This document shows, piece after piece, positions 26,494 through 33,726 of a stretch of DNA of 40,498 nucleotides (positions within the stretch are counted from its first letter, which is position 1; the number at the start of each line of letters is the position of its first letter). Source of the stretch: Anaerolineaceae bacterium 4572_78 (GTDB taxonomy: Bacteria; Chloroflexota; Anaerolineae; 4572-78); assembly GCA_002084875.1 (NCBI GenBank), contig NBMH01000079.1:1-40498 (forward strand), read 5' to 3'. The notes beneath the pieces are model-generated. The model made no database searches, was not told the DNA's origin, and saw only the letters and a list, made by a program, of their open reading frames with translations. The position numbers and the translations under genes were made by a program.

Positions 26494-26566
26494 GTCAAAG
26501 CTTGCTTTGACATGAAAAAGCAAGCTTTTTCGCTCCATTGTGCAACCACGTGATTGAAAATCATGG
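26494..26566 (+). repeat. Double-hairpin mini-element, copy D (hairpin part plus flank)
   Basis: GTCAAAGC-TT-GCTTTGAC, ATG, AAAAAGC-AA-GCTTTTT, CGCTCC (26494-26536), followed by ATTGTGCAACCACGTGATTG, which matches the inverted flank of copy B. The 5' AGGGCTGTTC part is missing. Confidence 0.82.
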
Positions 26567-26738
26567 TCACTAAAACCAAAACGGAAATTGTTGTTTGCGT
26601 AGTTATTTATACCTGATTTTTCTGAAACAAAAAAATTATATACATGATTGTGGTTTTTAAGGTTTCTAGGTATAATAATGATAATTACGTTTAAATTCAA
26701 AAATTTATATTTGAAGAAAATGCAGTAAGGGAGAAAAC

Positions 26739-27587
26739 ATGAAATTCGTTGACCCTAAAAACGACATTGCGTTTAAAAAAATTTTCGGTAGTGAAGATAA
26801 AACTCAAATCCTCATATCCTTTCTAAATGCTGTTTTGGAATTGACTGGTGATAAGATGATTCAAGAAGTAATTATCCTGAATCCATTTCAGGCTCCACGT
26901 CTCAAGCATTTGAAATACACAACCCTTGATGTACAAGCAAAGGACAAACGAGGAATAACTTTCATCGTGGAGATGCAAATTCGTGGGTTAGAGGGTAGCA
27001 AAAAACGTTTTGTTTATTATACTACCAAAGCCTATTCCTTGCAGCTCAAGCGTGGTATTGATTATCCCAAATTGAACCAAGTTATATTTATTGGCATATT
27101 GGGATATAAAGAATTTGAAAATAAGAAGTACCTCAGTCGGCATTTGATACTAGATGCAGAAACGCACAAGCATGAAATCAAAGAGATTGAGTTCAATTTC
27201 ATTGAACTACCTAAATTCAAAAAGAAAATTCATGAATTGGCAACAATATTGGACAAATGGATATACTTCATCAAGCATGCCAGAAAACTGGAAGTTGTCC
27301 CTGATAATATTGATGATGATGCATTACAGTTAGCTTATGAAGTTGCCAAAAAACATGGCTGGACAGATGAGGAGTTGGAGTTGTATGACTATTGGGCAAT
27401 GAAAGCACAGGATGCTAGAGGTGAAGTGACTTGGGCAATGAAGAAGGGTCATGCCGAAGGTCACGCCAAAGGCGAACATGATAAAGCAATCGAAACGGCT
27501 AACAAAATGTTGGTTAAGGGTATGGATGTCACGCTTATTGCTGAACTGACTGGTCTGTCTGTTGATGAAGTTCTAGCTTTGACATGA
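26739..27587 (+). CDS. Rpn family recombination-promoting nuclease / PD-(D/E)XK transposase-like protein
   Basis: 282 residues. The opening FVDPKNDIAFKKIFGSEDKTQILISFLNAVL is the signature of the Rpn/PDDEXK_2 family. The nuclease core follows: TTLDVQAKDKRGITFIVEMQIR gives Asp, then Glu-x-Gln on the next strand, with the YYTTKAY helix after it. A C-terminal region with ATWAMKKGHAEGHAKG-type repeats and a helix-turn-helix-like VTLIAELTGLSVDEVLAL is also typical. Family members such as E. coli RpnA are DNA endonucleases that promote RecA-independent recombination. The ribosome binding site GGGAG precedes the ATG. Its stop overlaps the next start by 4 bases (ATGA). Confidence 0.88.
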   Translation: MKFVDPKNDIAFKKIFGSEDKTQILISFLNAVLELTGDKMIQEVIILNPFQAPRLKHLKYTTLDVQAKDKRGITFIVEMQIRGLEGSKKRFVYYTTKAYSLQLKRGIDYPKLNQVIFIGILGYKEFENKKYLSRHLILDAETHKHEIKEIEFNFIELPKFKKKIHELATILDKWIYFIKHARKLEVVPDNIDDDALQLAYEVAKKHGWTDEELELYDYWAMKAQDARGEVTWAMKKGHAEGHAKGEHDKAIETANKMLVKGMDVTLIAELTGLSVDEVLALT

Positions 27588-27781
27588 AAATATTAACTAT
27601 CTTACTTGCATTATTTGTTGGTCTTTTTGGAGTACGTTTATTGATTAATGGACTCCGAAATCTTACAACTTATTTCACGCTTAAATCTGATAGAGTTTCT
27701 GACAAGGCAAAAGAAACCCTTTTTAGGGATTTAATATTAGGCATTTTACTTATTATTTTAATGGTGGTAATATTAACCTGA
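27584..27781 (+). CDS. Small two-helix membrane protein
   Basis: 65 residues. Hydrophobic segments at about 3-25 and 48-64 flank a short polar, basic loop (TLKSDRVSDKAKETLFRD). Start ATG overlaps the Rpn stop by 4 bases, and its stop TGA (27779-27781) shares one base with the next start, so translation of all three genes is coupled. No family recognised. Possibly a membrane anchor or small structural protein. Confidence 0.72.
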   Translation: MKILTILLALFVGLFGVRLLINGLRNLTTYFTLKSDRVSDKAKETLFRDLILGILLIILMVVILT

Positions 27782-28608
27782 TGACATGGAACAAATATCT
27801 TACAGATTATAATGAAGGTTTGGGCGTTGTATATGAGCGCTTTATATTAAATGATTATTTACTAGGGGTTGCTGACAAATATAATATTCAAACTGTTTTG
27901 GAAGCTCCACTGTATGGCATGGCGGGTGTGAGTGGTATTAATTCATATTGTCTGGCAAAATCAGGCAGAAATATTACTTTGATTGATGATAACGCAGAAC
28001 GATTGAAAGGTGTCCAACAAATTTGGGCGGAATTGGATACATCTGTCAATGTGATATACCATGCCGATTATGTCAATCTTCCTTTCGATGATAACACCTT
28101 TGATTTAGCATGGGAATGGGCTGGGTTGTGGTATCTCCCCGACGCTAAATCCCTATTGCAAGAGCTAGCTCGCGTTTCACGCAAATTGGTTTTTATAGCC
28201 ATGCCAAACAATTGGCAAGTTGGCTATTTATTACGAAAGTATGTTATTGACCAACAATTTTTTCAAACGATTGATGAGCGATGGGTGAACATGTCGCTTA
28301 TCAAAAATGTATTACAATCCGAAGGTGTAACATTTGTGGATGAAGGTGTGTTGGATGTGCCGCCTTGGCCCGACACGGTTATGCCCGCAGCCGAAGTATT
28401 AAAACGGTTAGGTATTCGTAGCAAAGCGTTAAATGAGCGATTTACTGGAGAGGGCTGGCAGTGGAGTACGATGGCATATTACTTGAATGAACAGCCTAGT
28501 TTGCATGAAGAAGTGATGAAATACGCTTGGCTTGACCATGCTCCTTTGCCATGGCAAATCAAGCTGGTATGGGCACATCATCATTACGTGCTAGGAACTG
28601 TTGGTTAA
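27781..28608 (+). CDS. Class I SAM-dependent methyltransferase
   Basis: 275 residues. The expected N-terminal glycine motif is weak (VLEAPLYGMAGVSGINSYCLAKSG, about 39-62) but keeps the E-x-x-x-G-x-x-G layout and is followed by ITLIDDNAERL (acidic residue for the ribose). The second motif is HADYVNLPFDDNTFDLAWEW, and the third is ELARVSRKLVFIAMPN. The C-terminal half is unusual and probably binds the substrate, which is unknown. It is translationally coupled to the small membrane protein. The stop codon overlaps the HPt gene on the other strand by 18 bases. Confidence 0.78.
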   Translation: MTWNKYLTDYNEGLGVVYERFILNDYLLGVADKYNIQTVLEAPLYGMAGVSGINSYCLAKSGRNITLIDDNAERLKGVQQIWAELDTSVNVIYHADYVNLPFDDNTFDLAWEWAGLWYLPDAKSLLQELARVSRKLVFIAMPNNWQVGYLLRKYVIDQQFFQTIDERWVNMSLIKNVLQSEGVTFVDEGVLDVPPWPDTVMPAAEVLKRLGIRSKALNERFTGEGWQWSTMAYYLNEQPSLHEEVMKYAWLDHAPLPWQIKLVWAHHHYVLGTVG

Positions 28609-28992
28609 AATCATAGTGCGTACATTTTCCAATATACCTTTTACGTGGGCATAATCATTTTCTAGTTCTATAAATTTTTCAAAAGCGTTATCCAGTTTAT
28701 TGCTCATTCCTGCTAATTCTAATTCCCGACAAATCGACGACATTTTATGGATGCCGAATATGCGACATGTTGATTTTAAGGCATGGGCAACCACATCCAC
28801 ATTTTTGTTATCCTCATGAGCGATTGCTTGCTTTAGTTGCCTTAATTGTTGCGGTGTCTCTCGCAAAAAATTATCAATAAGTGACAAGGCTATTTCTGTT
28901 TCGTCATCCTCGATTAATTCGTCAAGGATATCGAGGCCGAGGATGGACGTATTATCAATAAAGTTTTTCAATATTGGTACTTTTTCTCTCAT
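28591..28992 (-). CDS. Histidine phosphotransfer (HPt) domain protein
   Basis: About 133 residues from ATG 28992; a TTG start at 29049 is also open but those extra residues fit better as part of an upstream remnant. The HPt four-helix bundle covers residues 15-125. The phospho-acceptor is the His in VVAHALKSTCRIFG, with the usual HxLKS context. A phosphorelay intermediate between a hybrid kinase and a receiver; no kinase is in the window. The receiver protein at 29685-30473 is a candidate partner, separated from it by an IS607 remnant. Its 3' end overlaps the methyltransferase end. Confidence 0.8.
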   Translation of the reverse strand: MREKVPILKNFIDNTSILGLDILDELIEDDETEIALSLIDNFLRETPQQLRQLKQAIAHEDNKNVDVVAHALKSTCRIFGIHKMSSICRELELAGMSNKLDNAFEKFIELENDYAHVKGILENVRTMILTNSS

Positions 28993-29009
28993 GAAAATTT
29001 CTCGTTTTT

Positions 29010-29198
29010 TCACAACAAACTTAACTGCGTTCTCATCTGTAATTTCCAATGTCCGCTATGCGTTCGCATGGCAATCGTTTCCAGCACATTTAAAATCGTT
29101 TGTTCTTCTGGGGTTATGCCGTTTTTTAATAGTGGCATGATGTGCAACACGATTTCATCAGGGGAAATTGACAACTTTAATCTGTCGTCCATGTGCAT
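29010..29198 (-). pseudogene. Unidentified gene fragment between HPt and the resolvase
   Basis: The frame reads SPDEIVLHIMPLLKNGITPE and continues EQTILNVLETIAMRTHSGHWKL before ending at 29010. It looks like genuine helical protein sequence but has no recognised family. It starts inside the cut 3' end of the resolvase gene and, after one inserted base near 29040, would read on into TDENAVKFVVKKREIFM and the HPt frame. It may be the original N-terminal region of the HPt protein, cut off by the IS607 insertion and a frameshift. Confidence 0.35.
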
Positions 29199-29598
29199 TT
29201 AAGATAGTTTTGATATAATGAAATCCATAATAGGCGAGTCGCTCTTTACTTTCAACGATAATTATGGTTATGGACGTATCAGCCAACATCCTCAAAAACT
29301 TAGGGCGTTTTTCATTTTTCCCAGAACCAAGTTCTTTAACAATATGATTGATTTGCCATCCCTTAGCCATACAGTAATTGGTCAGGTGTTTGACCTGTTT
29401 ATCTAAATCTGCTCGATTTTCAGTAGAAGAAACACGAGCATAAATAGCCACTTTTTGGACTTTATCATTTTCTTGTCCTTCAGTGATGATAATAGTTCCT
29501 GTGTCTATTTGATAGCCTGCAATCCCGCCTGCTTTATACCAACGCCAGGCTGTAACATAACTCACACCAACTTTTTTTGCATATTCACTTAGCTTCAT
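29158..29598 (-). CDS. IS607-family serine resolvase (TnpA), C-terminally truncated
   Basis: From ATG 29598 the protein opens MKLSEYAKKVGVSYVTAWRWYKAG, the MerR-type helix-turn-helix of IS607 resolvases, followed by the serine-recombinase core with catalytic Ser in YARVSSTENR and the RL helix region KERLAYYGF. Family members run about 190-200 residues and continue past the REIEVVN-type strand with a SFCARLYGRR helix; here the frame stops right after IKVVNFP. The usual second gene, tnpB (RNA-guided nuclease), is absent. Thus this is an immobile remnant sitting between the HPt and receiver genes. The in-frame codons up to 29634 have no family support. Confidence 0.85.
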   Translation of the reverse strand: MKLSEYAKKVGVSYVTAWRWYKAGGIAGYQIDTGTIIITEGQENDKVQKVAIYARVSSTENRADLDKQVKHLTNYCMAKGWQINHIVKELGSGKNEKRPKFLRMLADTSITIIIVESKERLAYYGFHYIKTILNAHGRQIKVVNFP

Positions 29599-29684
29599 GC
29601 AAAACACCATATCAAAACCTGATACAACATGCAAATTTGTAGGATAGATAGCTTGTTTTTGTTATTTCTATTTCTCTGCTATCT

Positions 29685-30473
29685 CTATTTGTTTTTCTTC
29701 CTAATCAACTTTTCTAACTCGCCAGCAGTTTGCTTGGTATAAAACCATATTACGCCTGGTTTTTGTTTTGAGCTAAAAACAACAGCTAACAGAAGCTTTT
29801 CTGTAACCTGATAAGTGTAAATATGCTGATTGTCACCCTCATGATAACTCGATTTGAAATCATCTTTATTATCAATCAAAGTAGAGAGTTCAGCTGCAGC
29901 CAAAAAGCTAGCTGCTATCAGAGAGGCAACAGTCTTAGCATCTGTTTCACTTTTGATACCTGCTATTTCTACAAGTTTCCCATCTATTTTGAGTAATAGT
30001 ACCAAAGTAGCATTTGTATTTTGTCTAAGTTGTGTTAAATATTTTGAAATTGTTTCATCTTCTGGCATTTTAACCTCTTGTTTCAACAATTCTTCTACAG
30101 AGAATTGTCCAAGGGCATGTTTGACAACAGTACGAATTTGGGCGACATTTAACGGCTTATCAAGATAGCCATCAAACTCAAGATGGTCAACTGTGGTGCG
30201 TAATTCAGGGGTTCCATGTGCGGTCATTAATACAACTTTAGTTTGTGGTGTCATATATCGTACCGCCCTCATTAAATCCACCCCACTCAAACCAGGCATC
30301 ATATAATCTGTAATAATTAGGTCAGATGGATTTTGTTGCAATTTTTCTAAAGCCTCCATTCCATCTTTTGCTAAATCAATTTTATAACCTTTCCCTAATT
30401 TTCTAAGACTATGCTTGAGCAGAGTAAGAATAAGGTTGTCATCATCCACAACTAAAATTCGTTTATCAGCCAT
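29685..30473 (-). CDS. Response regulator receiver - Roadblock/LC7 fusion
   Basis: 262 residues. Receiver domain at about 4-122 with acidic pocket DDD (10-12), phospho-acceptor Asp56 (LIITDYMMPG), Thr84 and Lys106 (LDKP). After a short linker, residues 135-255 look like a Roadblock/LC7 domain: TNATLVLLLKIDGKLVEIAG, a helix ASLIAASFLAAAELSTLI, and a strand EKLLLAVVFSSK. Roadblock proteins (MglB-type) regulate small Ras-like GTPases, so the phosphorelay probably controls a GTPase switch elsewhere in the genome. No GTPase gene is in the window. All key residues are intact. Confidence 0.85.
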   Translation of the reverse strand: MADKRILVVDDDNLILTLLKHSLRKLGKGYKIDLAKDGMEALEKLQQNPSDLIITDYMMPGLSGVDLMRAVRYMTPQTKVVLMTAHGTPELRTTVDHLEFDGYLDKPLNVAQIRTVVKHALGQFSVEELLKQEVKMPEDETISKYLTQLRQNTNATLVLLLKIDGKLVEIAGIKSETDAKTVASLIAASFLAAAELSTLIDNKDDFKSSYHEGDNQHIYTYQVTEKLLLAVVFSSKQKPGVIWFYTKQTAGELEKLIRKKNK

Positions 30474-30604
30474 TATGTACTCTTTTCATTGATTCTATGC
30501 AGTCACAACGATTACCCACTGCAACAACAGGTAGATTTAGTTTAACCCTATACATAATTCTACCTCAAATTGACTAAAAGTGCAATGGTATTCGAGTCCT
30601 TACA

Positions 30605-30640
30605 ACAAGGAATCACAAAACTAGCTTTGTGATTCCTTGT
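30605..30640 (-). terminator. Stem-loop terminator overlapping the stop of the SPFH gene
   Basis: Stem ACAAGGAATCACAAA (30605-30619) and TTTGTGATTCCTTGT (30626-30640), 15 perfect base pairs, 6-nt loop. The minus-strand stop codon at 30621 lies within the loop. No long T-run follows, so strength is uncertain. Confidence 0.6.
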
Positions 30641-31736
30641 GTGAAGTTGAACCCAAATTTTCAATTAGTGCCATCATTTTCATCAAAAATGAAGACAAGG
30701 CATTTAGCACAATATCATCATGCCCTGTTTGTAATACCTTTAACTCTTGAACCTTTGGCATGTGAGCGGCGATTTCAGGCAACTGCTCGATTAATTGTTG
30801 TGACAAATCACCATGCGTAATCGAATTGCGAACCTCTTGACGTAAACGAGCTATTTCGACTTCTTGCACTTGTTTTTCTTGGGCAAGACGTAACTTTTCT
30901 CGTTCCGATTCAAGTTCGTTCAGATGTTGTTTTCGTTGACATGCAATTTCAGACTCGATGATTTGTTGCTTGAGCATGTCTTCTTGTTTTTGCAATGCCA
31001 ATCGATTTTCCGACTCTAATTTTTTCAAAGTTGCTTCCTCACCAAGTCGTTTTTGTTGAGATTCGACCTGTTTTTCAGCCAGACGATTTTCTTCAGTGAT
31101 GACATGCAACTCCTGCTCAATCAGTAAACTTTTCTGCCGACTTTTCGTTTCGGTTTCTAATAGAGTCCTCTTCAACATTTCTTCATTTGTTCGTTGCAAG
31201 GCAGCTAATTTTCGAGTCTGTTCTATTTTAGCCGACTGATTTTGCAAACGTTCTTCTGAATCACGCTGCATGGCAGTCGTTTCTTCCTCTACCTTCACGT
31301 CTTGACGAATCGATTCTTGTTCTTTAGCAGTACGGATATCTTCTTGACTCAAGCGGAGTTCTAATGCCTCTGTCTTTTTAGTCTCTTTAATCTGTTCAAT
31401 TGCAACCATCGTTTCAGTTTCGCGTGTTTCTGAAAGCCGTTTTGTCTCCAACTCTTTTTGATGAATGTCTTGTTGCATCGTTAGAGAACTCATACGGGCA
31501 ATTTTTTCTTGTTGATGTCGAAACGGTGTTTGCAAATCTTGCCATAACCGTTGCGAGCTAACCAACGCTTCCCGAATCTGGACGGTCACAATCTTGATGC
31601 CCAAACCTTCGCTCACCTCATCACCACCATGCTGACGACCTTCTGATACTGCTTTAAGCCGCGTGGTCAATTCTTCAATGATGGGAGCTTTATTTGCGAT
31701 AGGCAATCGAAAAATCATCAATTTGCCATTGCACAT
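30621..31736 (-). CDS. SPFH/Band-7 protein, C-terminal part (coiled coil)
   Basis: After a few non-family residues at the start, the frame picks up KAPIIEELTTRLKAV and EGLGIKIVTVQIREALVSS, the last part of an SPFH domain, followed by about 200 residues of Glu/Gln/Arg-rich coiled coil (roughly 85-300) and a C-terminal oligomerisation segment. It is the continuation of 31690-32259: the two frames overlap in 31690-31736. The stretch that should join them (a strand and helix with LREQAEAAIKDKV-type sequence in relatives, about 40 residues) is missing. SPFH proteins form membrane-associated rings or scaffolds. The first ATG listed is likely artificial. Confidence 0.7.
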   Translation of the reverse strand: MCNGKLMIFRLPIANKAPIIEELTTRLKAVSEGRQHGGDEVSEGLGIKIVTVQIREALVSSQRLWQDLQTPFRHQQEKIARMSSLTMQQDIHQKELETKRLSETRETETMVAIEQIKETKKTEALELRLSQEDIRTAKEQESIRQDVKVEEETTAMQRDSEERLQNQSAKIEQTRKLAALQRTNEEMLKRTLLETETKSRQKSLLIEQELHVITEENRLAEKQVESQQKRLGEEATLKKLESENRLALQKQEDMLKQQIIESEIACQRKQHLNELESEREKLRLAQEKQVQEVEIARLRQEVRNSITHGDLSQQLIEQLPEIAAHMPKVQELKVLQTGHDDIVLNALSSFLMKMMALIENLGSTSHKESQS

Positions 31737-32259
31737 AAGCCAAAATATTAATGCCTTGTTTTTCCTTACTGATACAATTTGCTACCACGCCAATTGTTTG
31801 CATGGCGGCTGGTACAACCAAATAAGCATCGGTGTATGGATTATAACTGAATGACAAGCCTAAACCGAGTGTTACAGGTTTTTCCTGTCCCATGCGAGTA
31901 TGAATAACATAAGCATTAGGTGGAATAATCACCCGTTTGAACATCCAAAAACCAGTTTCACGAATAGCGATCGGTTCTTTTTCCAATTGCATCTCTTCTG
32001 AAGTTTTTAAGCCATCAATTAACACTTTATCACCTCCTCCTGGTGATGGTTGGGGGGTAGGCATAGCTGGTTTTGGCGATGGAGCCATCCGCCGCCGCAT
32101 CAAGCCAGCTGATAATTGCTTTTTTGGTTCATGCTCCTCCACGGATGCCTCTTCTATCTCTACCTCCTCATCATCTAAATCGTACATTTCTATTTCTTGT
32201 GGGGTTGGAATGACATTTTGGGCTTGCCATATATCTGCCGCCGATTTTCGTTTTTTCAT
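31690..32259 (-). CDS. SPFH/Band-7 protein, N-terminal part
   Basis: The start ATG 32259 has a strong AGGAGG site; the frame is open to 32343 but the extra codons have no site. An acidic low-complexity segment (about 20-40), then a Pro-rich stretch, then the SPFH domain from about 115: FKRVIIPPNAYVIHTRMGQE, TDAYLVVPAAMQTIGV and ISKEKQGINILAYVQWQIDD. The domain stops abruptly after IAYRK because of a stop codon at 31690, while the next frame continues with the C-terminal half. No transmembrane segment is visible; the N-terminus is cytosolic. The whole gene is 30621-32259 with a deletion near 31700. Confidence 0.72.
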   Translation of the reverse strand: MKKRKSAADIWQAQNVIPTPQEIEMYDLDDEEVEIEEASVEEHEPKKQLSAGLMRRRMAPSPKPAMPTPQPSPGGGDKVLIDGLKTSEEMQLEKEPIAIRETGFWMFKRVIIPPNAYVIHTRMGQEKPVTLGLGLSFSYNPYTDAYLVVPAAMQTIGVVANCISKEKQGINILAYVQWQIDDFSIAYRK

Positions 32260-32385
32260 TATGTCCTCCTGTAACCATTTTACTCCATCTTGTTCCAATG
32301 TCATGCGTCGGAGAACGCATTGGGACGCAGAACGTCTTGGCATGCGTAAACGCGGAGCATAGCCACAAGAGGAGTGATGTTAGGA

Positions 32386-33726
32386 TTAAAGTGGAATATT
32401 AAACTCATCCATTATTTCATCACCATGTATTTTTCTATGATGGATATGACAATATTCAGAACCATCCATTATCTTATTCCGACAACGATTACCAGCTAAT
32501 GTGGTTGCCTTACACTGACCAATAGTTGAAGGCAATTCTGATTCTGGCTCGGCATTAAGTGGCATGTCTTCTATGTCCATCTCATCGGAAACCGAATGCA
32601 CCTCTGGCTTGGGATTAAGTGGCATGTCCTTTATGTCCATCTCATCGGAAACCGAATGCACCTCTGGCTCGGCATTAAGTGGCATGTCTTCTATGTCCAT
32701 CTCATCGGAAACCGAATGCACCTCTTGCTCGGGATTAAGTGGCATGTCAAGTGGCATGTCTTCTATGTCCATCTCATCGGAAACCGAAGGTGGCTCTGGC
32801 TCGGGATTAAGTGGCATGTCTTCTATGTCCATCTCATCAGAAACCGAATGCGACTCTGGCTCAGGATTAAGTGGCATGTCTTCTATGTCCATCTGTGATG
32901 ATTTTAATGATTCACGTAGCACTTGCCAAAAATCCATTACCATGTCTAAATTACCTGTCACCATCATTTTGCGTTCAGTAAATGCTGTTTCAGAATCTAA
33001 GTCTCCCTCGATAATATGCATGAAATCTTTGGCAGAGATAGTTATTCCACAATCAGCTTCCATTAACTCTCCTTCAAAAAGGCATGGGGGTCTATTTTTC
33101 AGGTCAATCACCCATGATTTCATCATGTTTGTTTCAGTAGTAACATTTAGCTGATAAATATTTTGTATTGATTCAGTCAAGAATGGGTCATCTATTATGT
33201 TCTGTGCAAATTGTTTTAGGAAGGCACAAAATGACAATCCGCTATTAGTTGAAACATCTATACCCAAACAAGATGTTATCACACCACTACCAGTTATCAT
33301 CAATTTACGTTCGGAGTATGCCTGTTGAAATGTGAGTTTCCCATCGGCGATGTGCATAAATGTATCGGCTGAAATTGTCATTTCACAATCCGCTTTTGCC
33401 GATTTGCCTTGTGTGACCCGACCTGTTTTTACATCAATAATCCAGGCTTGAGGAAAACTCCCCATGATATTAAGTTGATACACCCCGCCTTGCTTATCGA
33501 CTTCATGAGGATTATTAACAAGATGCTGTTGGATATTCTCAAAGAATATGTCACTTATTGGTAGTGATTCCGTTTCAATATCAATCATGTCAGGTTGGGT
33601 TTGTACAGCTTGTTCAAGTTCGTCAAGCGATTCCCCCAAATAACGAATGAGCAACTCCACATCAGACACAGTTTCAGCACATGATGTAGCTGTTTTCCTC
33701 CCATGTAAAATGGTGTTTGGGAGCAA
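32386..33726 (-). CDS. WS/DGAT C-terminal tail fused to two SCP2 domains, 20-residue repeats and a Cys/His tail
   Basis: After a short out-of-place start, residues about 14-40 (SCAETVSDVELLIRYLGESL) are the last helix of a WS/DGAT acyltransferase, whose front part is 33585-34709 in another frame. Two SCP2 sterol-carrier-like domains follow (about 55-150 and 165-270; both carry the ADC..TISA..F..I..G.L pattern). Then six copies of a 20-residue acidic repeat (MDIEDMPLNPEPE..SVSDE, about 278-400), and a Cys/His-rich end CKATTLAGNRCRN...YCHIHHRK that resembles DUF5763-like zinc-binding tails. SCP2 domains bind lipids, fitting an enzyme that makes wax esters or triacylglycerol. The listed start is an internal Met. 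Confidence 0.72.
   Translation of the reverse strand: MLPNTILHGRKTATSCAETVSDVELLIRYLGESLDELEQAVQTQPDMIDIETESLPISDIFFENIQQHLVNNPHEVDKQGGVYQLNIMGSFPQAWIIDVKTGRVTQGKSAKADCEMTISADTFMHIADGKLTFQQAYSERKLMITGSGVITSCLGIDVSTNSGLSFCAFLKQFAQNIIDDPFLTESIQNIYQLNVTTETNMMKSWVIDLKNRPPCLFEGELMEADCGITISAKDFMHIIEGDLDSETAFTERKMMVTGNLDMVMDFWQVLRESLKSSQMDIEDMPLNPEPESHSVSDEMDIEDMPLNPEPEPPSVSDEMDIEDMPLDMPLNPEQEVHSVSDEMDIEDMPLNAEPEVHSVSDEMDIKDMPLNPKPEVHSVSDEMDIEDMPLNAEPESELPSTIGQCKATTLAGNRCRNKIMDGSEYCHIHHRKIHGDEIMDEFNIPL
32548..32892. repeat. Six tandem 60-bp coding repeats
   Basis: Period 60 bp (20 codons) with the unit coding for MDIEDMPLNPEPESHSVSDE and variants. One unit is 72 bp because DMPL is duplicated. Copies differ at few positions, indicating recent expansion. 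The opposite strand is also open here but only because of the periodicity. Confidence 0.92.

Larger units (their letters stand above)
26269..26738. other. Intergenic region between murA and the Rpn gene
   Basis: 470 bp between divergent genes. It holds the near-perfect palindrome at 26342-26370 and mini-element copy D (26494-26566). A minus-strand frame through it is made mostly of repeat sequence and is not considered a gene. The Rpn ribosome binding site GGGAG (26729-26733) is at its right end. Confidence 0.55.

Noticed and set aside
26440-26700. 86-codon minus-strand frame before the Rpn gene
   Set aside because: Its second half is translation of mini-element copy D and its flank; no family match.
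29158-29598. Possible intact IS607/TnpB system with a guide RNA
   Set aside because: The resolvase is truncated and no tnpB or TnpB-like RuvC motifs were seen on either strand nearby, so no guide RNA can be claimed.
32302-32373. GC-rich stretch with GACGCAGAACGTC-type sequence upstream of the SPFH gene
   Set aside because: Looks like a dispersed repeat but no second copy was found in the window, so it is not reported as a feature.
32548-32892. Regular repeats suggesting a CRISPR array
   Set aside because: The 60-bp units are continuous, in frame and without unique spacers; they encode a protein repeat.
32564-33154. A 196-codon plus-strand frame opposite the 60-bp repeats
   Set aside because: The period is a multiple of three, so all six frames tend to stay open; the minus strand carries recognisable SCP2 and Cys/His domains, the plus strand none.
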